DNA of 64,000 nucleotides, from positions 1 to 64,000 of the forward strand of contig JAMHWD010000018.1 in assembly GCA_035911135.1 (NCBI GenBank). The letters run 5' to 3'. Below the pieces are notes generated by a model. The model was given only the letters and a program-made list of their open reading frames with translations, searched no databases and was not told where the DNA came from. Positions 17,407-25,328 of the stretch are shown in pieces; positions within the stretch are counted from its first letter, which is position 1, and each line of letters starts with the position of its first letter. Source of the DNA: JAMHWD01 sp035911135 (GTDB taxonomy: Bacteria > Pseudomonadota > Alphaproteobacteria > Micavibrionales > Micavibrionaceae). Position numbers and translations under genes: made by a program.

Positions 17407-18639
17407 ATGCAAAGTCTTTCTGATAAACTCGGTATTGAACGCGCCACGCTGCTGACGATTATTGTCGCGGCTCTTGGATATTTCGTTGATATTTTCGACC
17501 TTCTTTTGTTCAGCATCGTGCGAGTCTCCAGCTTGAAAGATTTGGGGCTTGAGGGCGAGGAACTCCTCTCCAGCGGCATCTTCCTGATCAATGTGCAAAT
17601 GGCCGGCCTTTTGATCGGCGGTCTGATCTGGGGGGTCTGGGGGGATAAATTCGGGCGGATATCGGTGCTTTTTGGCTCGATCTTGCTCTATTCACTGGCC
17701 AATATCGCCAATGGCTTCGTGCAGGATGTGAATTCCTACGCGGCCCTTAGATTTATCGCCGGGCTGGGTCTGGCGGGTGAACTGGGCGCGGGCGTGACGC
17801 TGGCCTCGGAATTACTGCCGCGCCAATACCGCGGGCTGGGCACAACCTTTATCGCCTCGATCGGCGTGGCCGGGGCGACATTTGCCGCCGTGATCGCGCA
17901 GATAACCGACTGGCGCACCGCCTATATTATCGGCGGCGTGATGGGATTATGTTTGCTGGCGCTGCGGATCAACGTGCGCGAATCCGCGCTCTTTGAAAAA
18001 ATGGAGCAAGGCGTCTCCAAGGGAAGCCTCAAATTATTCTTCAGCAGCCGCGATACCTTGAAACGTTATCTGGCGGTCATCATGATCGGCGCGCCGCTCT
18101 GGGGCGTGGTCGGACTGTTCATCACCTTCACACCGGAATTTGCCCGTGATATGGGCCTTACCATCGAACCCACGGCAGGATCGGCGGTGTTCTTCTGCTA
18201 TGCGGGGCTTGTGGTGGGCGATCTTCTCTCCGGCCTCATCAGCCAGTATCTGCGAAGCCGTAAAAAGGCCATCGCCGTATTCCTCAGCCTCACCTGCTTC
18301 TTCAGTTTGCTTTACGCCTATTTCCCGCATGACTCGCTGCCCGTTTATTACACGCTTTGCTTCCTGCTGGGCGTGGGGGCTGGCTACTGGGCCATGTTCG
18401 TGCAAATCGGGGCGGAGCAATTCGGCACGAATATCCGCGCCACCGCCGCAATCTCCATCCCCAATATGGTGCGCGGCATGACCATCCCCATCACGATCGG
18501 CTTCCATGCCATGACGCCGTTTCTGGGTGTCACCCATGCGGGTCTTGCCGTGATGGCTATCTTGCTGTCCATGGCGTTTCTGGCGGTCAGCATCCTGCGT
18601 GAAACCTTTGATGCCGATCTCGATTACGTCGAGCGGTAA
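17407..18639 (+). CDS. Major facilitator superfamily transporter
   Basis: A 410-residue permease with about 12 hydrophobic segments. The loop WGDKFGRISVLFGS between helices 2 and 3 matches the MFS signature G-x3-D-R/K-x-G-R-R/K. The second half repeats the pattern weakly. The substrate cannot be told; the overall look is of the metabolite:H+ symporter or sugar-porter-like group (RFIAGLGLAGELGAGVTLASE). It begins 14 bases after the Cys-rich exported protein. Confidence 0.85.
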   Translation: MQSLSDKLGIERATLLTIIVAALGYFVDIFDLLLFSIVRVSSLKDLGLEGEELLSSGIFLINVQMAGLLIGGLIWGVWGDKFGRISVLFGSILLYSLANIANGFVQDVNSYAALRFIAGLGLAGELGAGVTLASELLPRQYRGLGTTFIASIGVAGATFAAVIAQITDWRTAYIIGGVMGLCLLALRINVRESALFEKMEQGVSKGSLKLFFSSRDTLKRYLAVIMIGAPLWGVVGLFITFTPEFARDMGLTIEPTAGSAVFFCYAGLVVGDLLSGLISQYLRSRKKAIAVFLSLTCFFSLLYAYFPHDSLPVYYTLCFLLGVGAGYWAMFVQIGAEQFGTNIRATAAISIPNMVRGMTIPITIGFHAMTPFLGVTHAGLAVMAILLSMAFLAVSILRETFDADLDYVER

Positions 18640-18649
18640 AAAGCAAATA

Positions 18650-18723
18650 CCGTCATTACCCGCTTTTTCCCCCGTCATTACCCGCTTTCCGCAGCCCGTC
18701 ATTGCACGGCTCGTCCGTGCAAT
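18650..18723. repeat. Direct repeats CGTCATTACCCGCTTT and a GTCATTGC hairpin
   Basis: Two copies of CGTCATTACCCGCTTT start near 18651 and 18673. A third CCGTCATT leads into a perfect 9-base stem, ATTGCACGG (18701-18709) with CCGTGCAAT (18715-18723), around a CTCGT loop. The GTCATTGC...GCAATCCA form resembles palindromic repeats scattered in many alphaproteobacterial genomes. No T-run follows, so a terminator role is uncertain. Confidence 0.6.
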
Positions 18724-18762
18724 CCATGGATCACATGACGTAACCACAGCATCGAAAAAACC

Positions 18763-18791
18763 TTGACTTTTAAGGAATTTATTCCTATACT
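18763..18791 (+). promoter_or_regulatory. Near-consensus sigma70 promoter giving a leaderless transcript
   Basis: TTGACT (18763-18768) and TATACT (18786-18791) are 17 bases apart. The start codon A is at 18798, seven bases after the -10 box, which is where transcription should begin, so the mRNA is predicted to be leaderless. The spacer contains an imperfect palindrome AGGAATTTATTCCT that could bind a regulator. Confidence 0.65.
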
Positions 18792-18797
18792 AAAGTC

Positions 18798-19181
18798 ATG
18801 CAAAATACATCAGACCGCACCCCCAAATACTCCCCCGTCGAACTCAACAACCTCCTGAAACTTGCGCGGGCCTACGACCAAACCGCTACCGCCGATCAGA
18901 TCGCCGATGCGCTGGAATCCTCGCTGTATTTCGATGCCGATTGCGAGGATGTCATGACCTTGCAAACACATTTGCTGAACGGCCTCTTTAACCGAATGCT
19001 GGACAAAGCCATCGGCGGAACCAATGCAAAGGGCGTGGAAATGCCGCGCTGGATTTCCGACACCAGCCTCGATACGGCGCTCTCCATCCAGCGTCATTGC
19101 CGGGCGACGGCCGAGACACTCTCCCGTATTCGCCGCCGCAAGGATCACCGGACAACCGCCGAAGAAAAAGACAAAAAATGA
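18798..19181 (+). CDS. Small unknown protein, first gene of a coupled pair
   Basis: A 127-residue soluble protein with a polar N-terminus, a helical middle (DVMTLQTHLLNGLFNRMLDK) and a C-terminal QRHCRATAETLSRIRRRKDH segment ending in a charged tail. That last segment resembles small proteins found beside genes bearing the STGPKT motif, often near phage-like DNA; this link is from memory and modest. No Shine-Dalgarno is present. The stop overlaps the ATG of the next gene by four bases (ATGA). Confidence 0.7.
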   Translation: MQNTSDRTPKYSPVELNNLLKLARAYDQTATADQIADALESSLYFDADCEDVMTLQTHLLNGLFNRMLDKAIGGTNAKGVEMPRWISDTSLDTALSIQRHCRATAETLSRIRRRKDHRTTAEEKDKK

Positions 19182-20257
19182 ACAACGAACTGAGTAACCC
19201 GAAAACACCAGCAAAAAGAAGGCCTTGGCCGCCAAAGCGGCGCGAAATGCAAGCCCGGATCATAAAACGCACAAAGCCGTGGAAACAATCCACAGGCCCG
19301 AAAACCGCTGCCGGCAAGGAAATTTCATCACTTAACGCCTTGAAAACAGGAAGATTTACAAAATTTTTGCGAAAGATCCGCAGAATTCTGCGCCTTCAGC
19401 GTGGTTTTACGCGGCAAATAAAACATGCTATGGTGCAAGGCATCAAATTTGAAAAAGTACGAAAAAGGCAGTATAAAGCACCCCTTATGGCTTTAAAGGC
19501 TCCAACCATTGTGATCTTTGATATGGACGGCACTTCGGTGCGTCACCTCAATCCGCGCTTGCTGCATGTGCTCGAAGTGCTGGATGACACTGCCTTTCGT
19601 ATCTCCAAATTTTTCGGCTGGGTGTTCATGCGCGGGGGCAAGGGGCCGATCCTGCCTTTCAATGAAACGGAAAAGCGCCGCAAACGGAAAAAACGCCTGC
19701 TGGTGCACCGGGCCATGCATAAAATCCGCCGCAAGCCGGTTGAACAGATCGTCCAGCCCTGCCCCGGCATCTACGAAGTTCTCGACCTGCTGCAATCACG
19801 CGGCATTCCGCTGGCGCTGGTCAGCAGCGGACTTGGCAAGGGTTATGGTCATGATGTGCTGAACACCTTCGGGCTGGATGGTTATTTTCCGGCCACTGTC
19901 TTTCGCGAGGATATCACTCAATCCAAACCCAATCCCGAACCTATCCTGCTTAGCATCAAGCAACTCGGCATCACGCCGCGGCGCGAGGATGTCATCTGGT
20001 ATATTGGCGATCGTCATAAGGATGTCTCGGCGGCGCTGGCGGCGGCAAAACAACTGCCCTGCCCGATCCAGCCTATTGCCTATGGCATGAATGCGGCGGC
20101 GGCTATCATCAAGAAAAATGTCGGCTCTGATCACATCATCATGAGCTATGACGAAATGCGGCGCGTCCTCAACAGGCTTTTTGCCGCCACGCCCAGAGTT
20201 GTCGCCCCTGTGGCCGATACAGAAAAGCAGGCGCGGCGCTCCTCACGGATCGCCTGA
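19178..20257 (+). CDS. HAD-superfamily phosphatase with an N-terminal STGPKT segment
   Basis: The open frame is 359 residues. Residues 1-100 are very basic and contain KQSTGPKTAAGKEISSLNAL, a motif usually forming its own small protein. The HAD part begins at about residue 104: motif I IFDMDGTSV, motif II near LALVSSGLGKG, motif III Lys in QSKPNPEP, motif IV YIGDRHKD. An internal ATG at 19487 gives a 256-residue HAD protein and has its own strong promoter 9 bases upstream. The real product may therefore be the short form, with the upstream segment a small gene that lost its stop. The end overlaps the convergent gene by 15 bases. Confidence 0.7.
   Translation: MNNELSNPKTPAKRRPWPPKRREMQARIIKRTKPWKQSTGPKTAAGKEISSLNALKTGRFTKFLRKIRRILRLQRGFTRQIKHAMVQGIKFEKVRKRQYKAPLMALKAPTIVIFDMDGTSVRHLNPRLLHVLEVLDDTAFRISKFFGWVFMRGGKGPILPFNETEKRRKRKKRLLVHRAMHKIRRKPVEQIVQPCPGIYEVLDLLQSRGIPLALVSSGLGKGYGHDVLNTFGLDGYFPATVFREDITQSKPNPEPILLSIKQLGITPRREDVIWYIGDRHKDVSAALAAAKQLPCPIQPIAYGMNAAAAIIKKNVGSDHIIMSYDEMRRVLNRLFAATPRVVAPVADTEKQARRSSRIA
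19449..19477 (+). promoter_or_regulatory. Internal promoter before the HAD domain start
   Basis: TTGAAA (19449-19454) and TATAAA (19472-19477) are spaced by 17 bases and lie 9 bases before ATG 19487. Transcription from here would give an almost leaderless mRNA for the 256-residue HAD protein alone. It lies inside the longer reading frame. Confidence 0.55.
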
Positions 20258-21748
20258 CGATTCTCCTGAATCCTGACCGTCCTGTGCGCCCGCTGGCACA
20301 TCATTGTAATCATAATTATCGTCTTCTGACCCCGGCTCCGGCGCGTAGGACTCCGGTTCAGGCTGTGGTTGGGGTTGAGACTGGAATGGAACTATGACCG
20401 GGGCATTTTTTACAATCTCCGCCAGATCCGGCGTTTCGCCATTACGGCGCGCCTCCAGAATAATCTGGCTGATGGCGATGATGCGCTCCCACCCGAATTC
20501 CGCGCGCGCCTCATGGAAGGCTTGCGCGGCGATCTCCAGCGGGGATTGCGCTGGGGCCTCGATCATCTCGAATACATCATTCATATCGCCGACCTCAATA
20601 TCAGGCCCCGCAAGCGCCTTGCCAAATGCCTCGGCGGCGCGCTTGACCATCGGGCTGCACCATCCCACCGGATTCCCCGACAGCAGCTTCTTGTCCATGG
20701 CGGCGGTTTCCTCGCCCACCATGTGCAAATCGCCCTCCTGCATGATGCGGCCGACCATGCGGTGGAAAACGTCCTCGCATATTCTGCCATGCATACGCTC
20801 GGATACTTCCGCGTTGGTGAACGGATTGTAATTGGCCAGCTCCCTGATATCGGCCGGCTCCATATTCATGAACTCCGATACCAGATACGCCGTGGCGCGG
20901 ACATACGCATCCTCGCTGGTGTAGATTGCCGCGCCCAGTATCTTCTCCTGCGGCTCGCCCATCCACGCCATTTCCTGCGCCGGCGTGCTGAATGCCCACC
21001 ACTGGCGAATGCTGTTATCATCGTATGTGAACGAGACCTCCTCCGCCAGCTGCATCGCCTGACGCAGCAGTTTCATCTGGCGCATGGCGGTATGCTGCAG
21101 GTCTTCGAATACGATAACGCAGGCCTCCACCACCATCGGATAAGGCAACAGTTCCGCCTTATACCCGACCAGCGGCGAGAGCGTGGCGCGCGACCGGCTG
21201 AAGGCCAATGTCTGGATGAAGTTCTTATGCCCCTGATACTGCATGATCACCGCGCCAAAGATATCGGCCATCATATTGCATTTGGACATCTCCAGCCGGT
21301 CGCGCGATGTCTCGAAAAAGACGCTGCGATCCAGCCGCGACAATGTCTCGGTGGTATTATGCTTCTCATGGGTCATCAGCACATGCCAGGCCAGATGATA
21401 AAGATAATGCAGCCCCTCGCTGCTTTCCTTGAACACCGGCTCATCGACATTGATGAATATCACGCCGCGCGCCTTGATCTTTTTGACCAGCCCGAGAACT
21501 TCGAGCTTCCTTTTCATGAACACGCCGGCTGTCTCGGATGTATTCCCGCTCGCATAACGGCGCAGCGCTTCCTGCAGGCCAAGGTCAAATTCGTTTTTGG
21601 GCAAGGCGGCCAGAGCCTCGCGGATCGCCCGCCCGCGCCCGCCGGAACGGTGCAGAATAAACATAAGGGTCAGATCGCGAAATTCCTCCTCCACCTGACG
21701 GCGGATGACATTCGCATAATGGTCCAGCCCTGCAAGATCGAGTTTCAT
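20243..21748 (-). CDS. Large unknown protein with an acidic Pro/Gln-rich tail
   Basis: A 501-residue protein from ATG 21748 (an in-frame start at 21832 is possible; neither has a clear ribosome site). Residues 1-420 look globular and mostly helical, with a conserved-looking patch YHLAWHVLMTHEKHN (His-x3-His and a later His) that could bind metal. The last 60 residues are Gln/Pro then Asp/Gly-rich and disordered. There is no signal peptide or membrane helix. I do not recognise the family. The opposite strand is also open over most of this length but looks like an antisense artefact. It overlaps the convergent HAD gene by 15 bases. Confidence 0.72.
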   Translation of the reverse strand: MKLDLAGLDHYANVIRRQVEEEFRDLTLMFILHRSGGRGRAIREALAALPKNEFDLGLQEALRRYASGNTSETAGVFMKRKLEVLGLVKKIKARGVIFINVDEPVFKESSEGLHYLYHLAWHVLMTHEKHNTTETLSRLDRSVFFETSRDRLEMSKCNMMADIFGAVIMQYQGHKNFIQTLAFSRSRATLSPLVGYKAELLPYPMVVEACVIVFEDLQHTAMRQMKLLRQAMQLAEEVSFTYDDNSIRQWWAFSTPAQEMAWMGEPQEKILGAAIYTSEDAYVRATAYLVSEFMNMEPADIRELANYNPFTNAEVSERMHGRICEDVFHRMVGRIMQEGDLHMVGEETAAMDKKLLSGNPVGWCSPMVKRAAEAFGKALAGPDIEVGDMNDVFEMIEAPAQSPLEIAAQAFHEARAEFGWERIIAISQIILEARRNGETPDLAEIVKNAPVIVPFQSQPQPQPEPESYAPEPGSEDDNYDYNDVPAGAQDGQDSGESSGDP

Positions 21749-21884
21749 GATACCGCAACGAAAGGAGACAGCCTGATGAAGGCATTTTTTCCGCAAATGC
21801 GAAAAGACAGACCACCATTCTACCCCCCGCATGCCAAAAGGAAAACAGAATATTCCCTTTTTTCATATCACTTTAATTTACAGC

Positions 21885-21912
21885 TTTACCAAACAGGCGA
21901 AATGTGTAGGAT
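21885..21912 (+). promoter_or_regulatory. Possible fabI promoter
   Basis: TTTACC (21885-21890) and TAGGAT (21907-21912) are 16 bases apart in the 211-base divergent gap before fabI. The match is moderate and it is the best candidate seen there. Confidence 0.35.
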
Positions 21913-21959
21913 AAGCGTCTTGTATCAACGATTTTAACGTGAATTTGGCGAGCCCGACC

Positions 21960-22817
21960 ATGAACAGCACCAACCAGTTTTTAAAAGGAAAACGCGGCCT
22001 GATTATGGGCGTGGCCAATGACCGCTCGATCGCATGGGGCATCGCCTCGATGGCTGCGGAAAGCGGCGCTGAGCTGGCCTTCACCTATCAAGGCGAGGCG
22101 CTGGAAAAGCGCGTGCGCCCGCTGGCTGAGGGGATTGGATCGAAAATCATCCTGCCCTGCGACGTCACGGACGAGGCCAGCGTCGATGCCACTTTCAAGG
22201 CTATCGAAAAGGAATGGGGCCAGCTGGATTTCGTGGTTCACGCCATTGCTTTCTCGGACAAGAACGAGTTGGACGGCCTGTACCTGAACACAACCCGCGC
22301 CAATTTCCTCAAGACCATGGATATCTCGGTTTACTCCTTCACATCCGTCGCCCAGCGCGCGGTTCCTTTGATGAAAGAAGGCGGCAGCCTGCTAACACTG
22401 ACATATTACGGCGCCGAGCGCGTCATGCCGCATTACAACGTCATGGGCGTGGCCAAGGCCGCGCTTGAGGCCTCGGTGCGTTATCTGGCCGCGGATCTGG
22501 GTGCGAAAGACATCCGCGTGAATGCAATCTCCGCCGGCCCGATCAAGACACTGGCCGCCAGCGGTATCGGCGATTTCCGCTATATCCTGAAATGGAACGA
22601 GCTGAACTCCCCGCTGAAACGCAATGTCACGATCGAGGATGTGGGCCGTTCAGGCCTGTTCCTGCTCTCTGACTTGGGATCGGGTGTCACGGGCGAAGTG
22701 CTGCATGTCGATGCCGGTTATCACACGGTTGGCATGGTGGCGATTGATTCCGCCGGAGAAACAGCAGAGCTGCTCTCCTCCATCGCCCCGAAGAAAGCCG
22801 ATAGCGAAGCGGCTTAG
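21960..22817 (+). CDS. fabI: Enoyl-[acyl-carrier-protein] reductase (NADH)
   Basis: Reduces the trans-2 double bond in each cycle of fatty acid elongation; target of triclosan-type inhibitors. The 285-residue protein has the FabI N-terminus GKRGLIMGVANDRSIAWGIA with its divergent Rossmann motif. The catalytic pair is in YYGAERVMPHYNVMGVAK: Tyr and, six residues later, Lys. ATG 21960 is preferred over GTG 21939 by comparison with the usual short N-terminus; neither has a strong ribosome site. A palindromic repeat starts 13 bases after the stop. Confidence 0.95.
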   Translation: MNSTNQFLKGKRGLIMGVANDRSIAWGIASMAAESGAELAFTYQGEALEKRVRPLAEGIGSKIILPCDVTDEASVDATFKAIEKEWGQLDFVVHAIAFSDKNELDGLYLNTTRANFLKTMDISVYSFTSVAQRAVPLMKEGGSLLTLTYYGAERVMPHYNVMGVAKAALEASVRYLAADLGAKDIRVNAISAGPIKTLAASGIGDFRYILKWNELNSPLKRNVTIEDVGRSGLFLLSDLGSGVTGEVLHVDAGYHTVGMVAIDSAGETAELLSSIAPKKADSEAA

Positions 22818-22829
22818 TATCCTTTTATT

Positions 22830-23200
22830 GTCATCCCCGGCTTGACCGGGGATCCATAATCAGGCGCAGGCAATGGAAAAGGATTTTTACGTTTATATCC
22901 TAACCAATAAAATGTACGGCACTTTCTATGTCGGCGTCACATCTGATCTCATAAAGCGCATATGGGAACACAAAAGCAAAACCGTTGAAAGTTTTTCAAA
23001 GAAATATGATCTGACGATGCTCGTTTATTATGAGCGGCATGAAAACGCCCAAGCCGCAATTCAACGGGAAAACGCCTCAAACGCTGGGATAGAAAATGGA
23101 AGATAGAATTGATCCAAAAACAAAATCCGGATTGGACTGATTTGTTCGAGGGATTAGTATAACAATCTATGAATGGATCCCCAGTCAAGCCGGGGATGAC
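22830..23200. repeat. Inverted pair of palindromic repeats flanking a GIY-YIG gene
   Basis: The left arm 22830-22857 reads GTCATCCCCGGCTTGACCGG and continues GGATCCAT. The right arm 23173-23200 is its reverse complement with one mismatch in 28. Each arm is itself a hairpin (ATCCCCGG, loop CTTGA, CCGGGGAT). The 315 bases between them contain only the GIY-YIG pseudogene. This arrangement resembles a small mobile unit made of two inverted REP-like sequences. Confidence 0.85.
22873..23162 (+). pseudogene. GIY-YIG nuclease family protein, frameshifted
   Basis: The first 66 or so residues (FYVYILTNKMYGTFYVGVTS, then DLIKRIWEHK) are the small single-domain GIY-YIG/URI family that usually runs to about 95 residues. 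At 23069-23072 a run of four A's breaks the frame, and the current frame ends at a stop at 23104-23106. With one extra A the frame continues KRLKRWDRKWKIELIQK, then NPDWTDLFEGLV, to a TAA at 23160, which is the family's normal end. A one-base deletion, or a sequencing error, in the A-run therefore inactivated it. Inverted repeats flank it. Confidence 0.85.
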
Positions 23201-23215
23201 GATAATAACGGCAAA

Positions 23216-23683
23216 ATGAATATGATCTGGTTCAAGGATTACAAACTCGACTATCTCGAAGGGCTGCGTAATGCCAATATGGGCACGCATATCGGCCTTG
23301 AGTTCACGGATATCGGTCCCGATTTCCTCAAAGGGCGCATGCCGGTTGATCACCGCACCACGCAACCGTTTGGGATATTGCACGGCGGGGCGAGCTGCGT
23401 GCTCTCGGAAACACTGGGAAGCGTTGCCGCATGGATGACCATCGACCCCGATCTCTATCGCGCCGTGGGATTGGAGATTAACTGCAACCATATCCGCGCC
23501 GTAACGCAAGGATATGTGATTGGCACATGCTCCCCCCTGCATACAGGCCGCAGGACGCAAGTCTGGCAGACGGATATCACCGAAGAAGCCACAGGCAAAC
23601 GCGTCGCAATCTCCCGCCTGACCGTGGCGATTATTGATCAAGGCACGCTGAGCGCACAAAAAGACAAGGTTGTTGTTTCTTAA
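23216..23683 (+). CDS. Hotdog-fold acyl-CoA thioesterase (PaaI/YdiI-like)
   Basis: A 155-residue hotdog protein. The segment FGILHGGASCVLSETLGSVA contains the HGG motif and the catalytic-type Glu of the YdiI/EntH group, which cleaves aromatic or beta-keto acyl-CoA thioesters. The downstream strand NCNHIRAVTQGYVIGTCSPL also fits. The substrate is unknown; menaquinone genes are not seen. The start follows the right arm of the palindromic repeat by 15 bases, so the repeat lies in its leader. Confidence 0.85.
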   Translation: MNMIWFKDYKLDYLEGLRNANMGTHIGLEFTDIGPDFLKGRMPVDHRTTQPFGILHGGASCVLSETLGSVAAWMTIDPDLYRAVGLEINCNHIRAVTQGYVIGTCSPLHTGRRTQVWQTDITEEATGKRVAISRLTVAIIDQGTLSAQKDKVVVS

Positions 23684-23716
23684 ATTCCATTTAACAACAA
23701 CATCTTATCTCTATTT

Positions 23717-23745
23717 TTGACATATTATTAATATTGTCATATAAA
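23717..23745 (+). promoter_or_regulatory. Consensus promoter with an overlapping palindromic operator
   Basis: TTGACA (23717-23722) and TATAAA (23740-23745) are exactly 17 bases apart. The segment 23718-23739 is an imperfect palindrome of the form TGACA-N12-TGTCA with an AT-rich core, so it spans the spacer and part of the -35 box. A dimeric repressor bound here would block RNA polymerase. Confidence 0.7.
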
Positions 23746-23777
23746 TCACCCCTTGTTTTACGCATTGGAGAAAATAA

Positions 23778-24404
23778 ATGCAACCAGAACAAAATTCAGC
23801 CCAAGACCTAAACAGCGTTTTTGTGCAGCCGGAATTATCATCCTGCGTAGTTTGCGGCAACCCCGCAAGCATTCGCGCCGCATCTTGCAGAAATTGCTCG
23901 GAGCCGGACCCCGCACATCTGAAAGACGACCCAGAGCATCGCACAAAAGAACAAAAGGCATTTGATGATCGCCGCGCAGAATTATTGCAAGCCGAAGCGG
24001 CCCGCAAGGAAGCCGCCCTCCTGGAAGCATTGCGCCCTCAAAAAAGCAATGAGGATATTGCCAAAGAAAAACAAGACGAAATCAGAAAAACACAGGCTTT
24101 GGTCCGCGAATGGAACAAACATAAAATCATATACCACGCTGGAAACCTTGTGCAAAAAACGGGAATATTAACCGGCATCTTCAGCATTGCCATGGGCCTG
24201 ATCACTGAAAAATATGGCGCAGGCGCAGGATTGGCACTGGCGTCATTTGGCGTTGCTGCGGGTGGGTTTTTGACAAAAGTGCATGCCGCCACTTCCGGGA
24301 AATACATGCCGCCCCGTGTCCGTACCGACTGGAGGGGAAGAGGTGATGGCTTGCGCGAGGTCAAAATTTATGAAGAGCGCAGACCACTGGATTTTGATCC
24401 CTAA
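23778..24404 (+). CDS. Zinc-ribbon, coiled-coil membrane protein of unknown function
   Basis: A 208-residue protein. Residues 23-41 hold two CxxC pairs (CVVCG and CRNC) forming a likely zinc ribbon. A highly charged helical region follows (about 50-115, rich in Glu, Lys, Ala). Then come one or two hydrophobic segments with Gly (LTGIFSIAMGLITEKYGAGA and GLALASFGVAAGGFL) and a basic tail. It has a good ribosome site (TTGGAGAAAATAA) and a near-consensus promoter. It ends 8 bases from a convergent unknown gene. I do not recognise it. Confidence 0.78.
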   Translation: MQPEQNSAQDLNSVFVQPELSSCVVCGNPASIRAASCRNCSEPDPAHLKDDPEHRTKEQKAFDDRRAELLQAEAARKEAALLEALRPQKSNEDIAKEKQDEIRKTQALVREWNKHKIIYHAGNLVQKTGILTGIFSIAMGLITEKYGAGAGLALASFGVAAGGFLTKVHAATSGKYMPPRVRTDWRGRGDGLREVKIYEERRPLDFDP

Positions 24405-24412
24405 ATAAATTT

Positions 24413-25321
24413 CTAATCCCGCGCAAAGACAGGATTATACGCCGCAAGGCGCGCATCATAGGCCTTGCTGATCGACTGGATATTGCGTTCGGCAACGATT
24501 TTATCCGGCGTTTCATCCATCCATGACGGCACAAGCCGCCCTTGCGATGTGGCCGCCATGACCGCGCGCCAGAAATCATCCACCGCCGCAGGATTAACTT
24601 TAATCTTGCCCACGCCGCCCGGCATATCAAACATGCCACGAAACTTATCCCGCAAATCGCCATAGGCCATATCCTGCATATCGGGTTCTTCGCCCGGCAG
24701 CGGTTTAAGATCCAGAACGATAGAGGGCATTTCACTGCGAGCCGTTACCTGTTCAGCGGCCGCGTCATAAACATGCGCCATGGTAAAGGTTGCCGCCTTG
24801 ACAAATTCCCGCCGGCTGCCGGAGAGGCTGCGTATGGTCTTATTGGTCAAGGGCCAGAGATATAAAGGATCAAACAACACAGGTGCTCGGACAGTTTCCC
24901 CATGCTGGCCCGTTTCGAGATAACACATATTGTGATCGCTGACATCGGAGGTATCCAGGCCGGCGCTCTCGAAAACGGCTTCGGATTTTTCGGCATCATC
25001 AAATGTTACCGGCGAACGCCCGGCATACTGGAAATCAAGGCGCACATCCTGCGTGATATTGATGGAGCCAATGGGACGCATGACAAGCGGATGGCGCAAA
25101 AGGTCAAAGACATTATTATTAACCGCCCGCAGCACCAGCCCGGCGCGGTGCATGAAAATCACCCCGCCATGGCCATGGCCGCGCAGATATTCCGCTTCTT
25201 GCGGTTCCGGCAGTTTTAAGGCATTGAAAACGAGGGCCAGACGCTCCCCTATATTCGGGGAATCAGGATATATACGGCCAGCCAGCAGATTATCGGCATG
25301 TGTAAAAAAACTGATACTCAT
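24413..25321 (-). CDS. Unknown soluble protein of 302 residues
   Basis: The start is set at ATG 25321 because a consensus promoter ends 7 bases before it; an in-frame TTG at 25342 lies inside that promoter's spacer. The product is a mixed alpha/beta soluble protein with no signal peptide, a His/Gly-rich stretch YLRGHGHGGVIFMHRAG at about 50-65 and a C-terminal helical part. I do not recognise a family. No ribosome site is present, consistent with a leaderless mRNA. Confidence 0.75.
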   Translation of the reverse strand: MSISFFTHADNLLAGRIYPDSPNIGERLALVFNALKLPEPQEAEYLRGHGHGGVIFMHRAGLVLRAVNNNVFDLLRHPLVMRPIGSINITQDVRLDFQYAGRSPVTFDDAEKSEAVFESAGLDTSDVSDHNMCYLETGQHGETVRAPVLFDPLYLWPLTNKTIRSLSGSRREFVKAATFTMAHVYDAAAEQVTARSEMPSIVLDLKPLPGEEPDMQDMAYGDLRDKFRGMFDMPGGVGKIKVNPAAVDDFWRAVMAATSQGRLVPSWMDETPDKIVAERNIQSISKAYDARLAAYNPVFARD

Positions 25322-25328
25322 GAGAGGC

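Noticed and set aside
20369..21937. 522-codon plus-strand frame opposite the large unknown gene
   Set aside because: Its composition (many His, Arg, Gln, Leu) is that of an antisense shadow. The minus-strand frame has folded-looking segments and a typical disordered tail. Neither has homology I can name, so some doubt remains.
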